DNA from: Clostridia bacterium
GTDB lineage: Bacteria; Bacillota; Clostridia; HGM11327
Assembly (NCBI GenBank): GCA_017935525.1
Contig: JAGBHJ010000242.1
Span: forward strand, 1-13,713
DNA: 13,713 nt
Reading direction: 5' to 3'
The notes below the pieces were generated by a model, which did no database searches, was not told the DNA's origin, and saw only the letters and a list, made by a program, of their open reading frames with translations. How positions within the stretch are numbered: the stretch's first letter is position 1; each line of letters starts with the position of its first letter. Both the position numbers and the translations under genes were made by a program. Positions 12,494 to 13,713 of the stretch are shown one piece after another.

Positions 12494-13713
12494 TTACTGC
12501 TGATAGGACTTGTCCTTTACAAGAACGTCGTGTGCGCCGCCCTCTACGATGGAAACGGAGCTTACCAACGTCAGCTTTGCCTTGTCCTGCAGCTCGGGGA
12601 TGCTGAGCGCACCGCAGTTACACATTGTGGAACGGATCTTGCTGAGAGTGATAGCCAAATTGTCGTGGAGTGTACCTGCATAAGGAACGTAGCAGTCAAC
12701 ACCCTCAACGAATGAAAGCTTTGCAGCGCCGCCCATGTCGTATCTCTGCCAGTTGCGGGCTCTTGCGCTACCCTCACCCCAGTATTCCTTCATGTAGTTG
12801 CCGTTGATCATTACCTTGTTTGTGGGGCTCTCGTCAAAACGTGAGAAGTATCTGCCCAACATACAGAAGTCAGCACCCATTGCCAAAGCCAATGTCATGT
12901 GGTAATCGTGAACGATACCGCCGTCGGAGCAGATCGGTATGTAGATACCTGTCTCCTGGTAATATTCGTCCCTTGCCTTTGCAACCTCAATAACTGCTGT
13001 TGCCTGACCTCTGCCGATACCCTTTGTCTCTCTTGTGATACAGATGGAGCCGCCGCCGATACCGATCTTTATAAAGTCAGCACCTGCTTCTGCAAGGAAT
13101 CTGAAGCCGTCTCTGTCAACCACGTTACCTGCGCCTACCTTAACGCTGTCGCCGTACTTTTCGCGGATGTAGTTGATGGTGATCCTCTGCCACTCTGTGT
13201 AGCCCTCGCTGGAGTCGATACAAAGCACGTCTGCTCCTGCCTCAACCAATGCGGGAACTCTTTCTGCAAAGTCTCTTGTGTTGATACCTGCGCCAACAAC
13301 GTATCTCTTGTCCTTATCCAAAAGCTCAAGGGGATTTTCCTTGTGCTGAGAGTAGTCCTTTCTGAATACGAATGAAACCAGATTGCCGTCCTTATCCACA
13401 ATGGGGAGGGAGTTGAGCTTGTGGTCCCAGATTATATTGTTTGCTTCCTTAAGGGATGTACCCTCGGGAGCTGTATAGAGCTTTTCCAGAGGAGTCATAA
13501 AGGATGATACCTTTTCGTCCATGGACATACGGCTTACTCTGTAATCTCTGCATGTAACGATACCCAAAAGCTTACCGTTGGGTGTGCCGTCGTGTGTAAC
13601 GGCGATGGTTGAGTGGTTGAGCTTTTCCTTAAGAGCTACAACGTCTGCCAGAGTCTGGTCGGGACGGATGTTGGAGTCGGACGTTACAAAGCCTGCCTTG
13701 TGGTTCTTGACCT
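12494..13713 (-). CDS. guaB: IMP dehydrogenase (partial, N-terminus off the right edge)
   Basis: IMP dehydrogenase oxidises IMP to XMP with NAD+, the committed step of guanine nucleotide synthesis. The frame stays open from the right edge (first full codon at 13711), so about 95 N-terminal residues are missing. The visible part begins VKNHKAGFVTSDSN, followed by a CBS-pair region (to about 13330) with MTPLEKLYTA and LPIVDKDGNLV. The rest of the barrel has GAGINTRD, GADVLCIDSSEG and GGGSICITRETKGIGRG; the catalytic Cys codon is at 13042-13040. The flap dyad Arg-Tyr of NWQRYD lies at 12745-12740. It ends with a clean TAA. GIGGGSICITRE..GIGRGQATAV differs from the common bacterial GIGPGSICTTR and resembles Tritrichomonas foetus IMPDH from memory. 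It is convergent with the nucleoside hydrolase unit. Confidence 0.95.
   Translation of the reverse strand, partial: VKNHKAGFVTSDSNIRPDQTLADVVALKEKLNHSTIAVTHDGTPNGKLLGIVTCRDYRVSRMSMDEKVSSFMTPLEKLYTAPEGTSLKEANNIIWDHKLNSLPIVDKDGNLVSFVFRKDYSQHKENPLELLDKDKRYVVGAGINTRDFAERVPALVEAGADVLCIDSSEGYTEWQRITINYIREKYGDSVKVGAGNVVDRDGFRFLAEAGADFIKIGIGGGSICITRETKGIGRGQATAVIEVAKARDEYYQETGIYIPICSDGGIVHDYHMTLALAMGADFCMLGRYFSRFDESPTNKVMINGNYMKEYWGEGSARARNWQRYDMGGAAKLSFVEGVDCYVPYAGTLHDNLAITLSKIRSTMCNCGALSIPELQDKAKLTLVSSVSIVEGGAHDVLVKDKSYQQ

Noticed and set aside
12899..13375. Plus-strand open frame of 158 codons opposite guaB
   Set aside because: Antisense to a highly conserved IMPDH barrel; Cys-rich odd composition and no ribosome site.

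Overview
The window looks like chromosomal core sequence from a low-to-mid GC Gram-positive anaerobe of the class Clostridia, possibly Ruminococcaceae/Oscillospirales. The evidence is spmA/spmB sporulation-type genes, strong purine-rich Shine-Dalgarno sequences, textbook sigma-A promoters, an L27 with a cleavable N-terminal extension next to the protease Prp, and the lepB-rbgA-rnhB-yraN-comM gene order. I see no insertion sequence, prophage, CRISPR array, tRNA or rRNA. The family-level placement is inference.

Layout. (1) 1-975, minus strand: spmA and spmB, overlapping by ATGA; spmB runs off the left edge. (2) 976-1177: divergent intergenic region with a clear sigma-A promoter for the rightward genes and a weak candidate sporulation promoter for spmA. 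(3) 1178-2318: two tandem type I signal peptidases. (4) 2319-2415: AT-rich palindromes and a strong promoter. It leads into 2416-8227, a tight run of rbgA (50S assembly GTPase), rnhB (RNase HII), yraN (UPF0102, GTG start overlapping the rnhB stop), comM (AAA+ branch-migration helicase) and comEC (DNA uptake channel). (5) 8228-8400: consensus promoter inside an inverted repeat, then a structured leader most likely of the L21 type. (6) 8401-9352: rplU, prp, rpmA. Prp is predicted to trim the L27 extension. (7) 9375-9424: intrinsic terminator or attenuator. It is followed by obgE and yhbY (9445-11028), ending at a strong terminator (11037-11074). (8) 11113-12438: consensus promoter, a nucleoside hydrolase of the divergent long metal-loop type, and an unrecognised 106-residue protein coupled to it by TAATG. 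(9) 12437-12478: bidirectional terminator. (10) 12494-13713, minus strand: guaB (IMP dehydrogenase) lacking its N-terminus at the right edge. It closely resembles, from memory, the Tritrichomonas foetus type of IMPDH.

The shared theme is ribosome assembly and protein maturation (rbgA, obgE, yhbY, rplU, rpmA, prp), DNA processing and uptake (rnhB, yraN, comM, comEC), protein export (two signal peptidases) and purine metabolism at the right end (nucleoside hydrolase, guaB). I did not find a convincing undescribed system. The items most worth following up are the unknown gene coupled to the nucleoside hydrolase, the inverted repeats placed on three separate promoters, and the eukaryotic-parasite-like GuaB.
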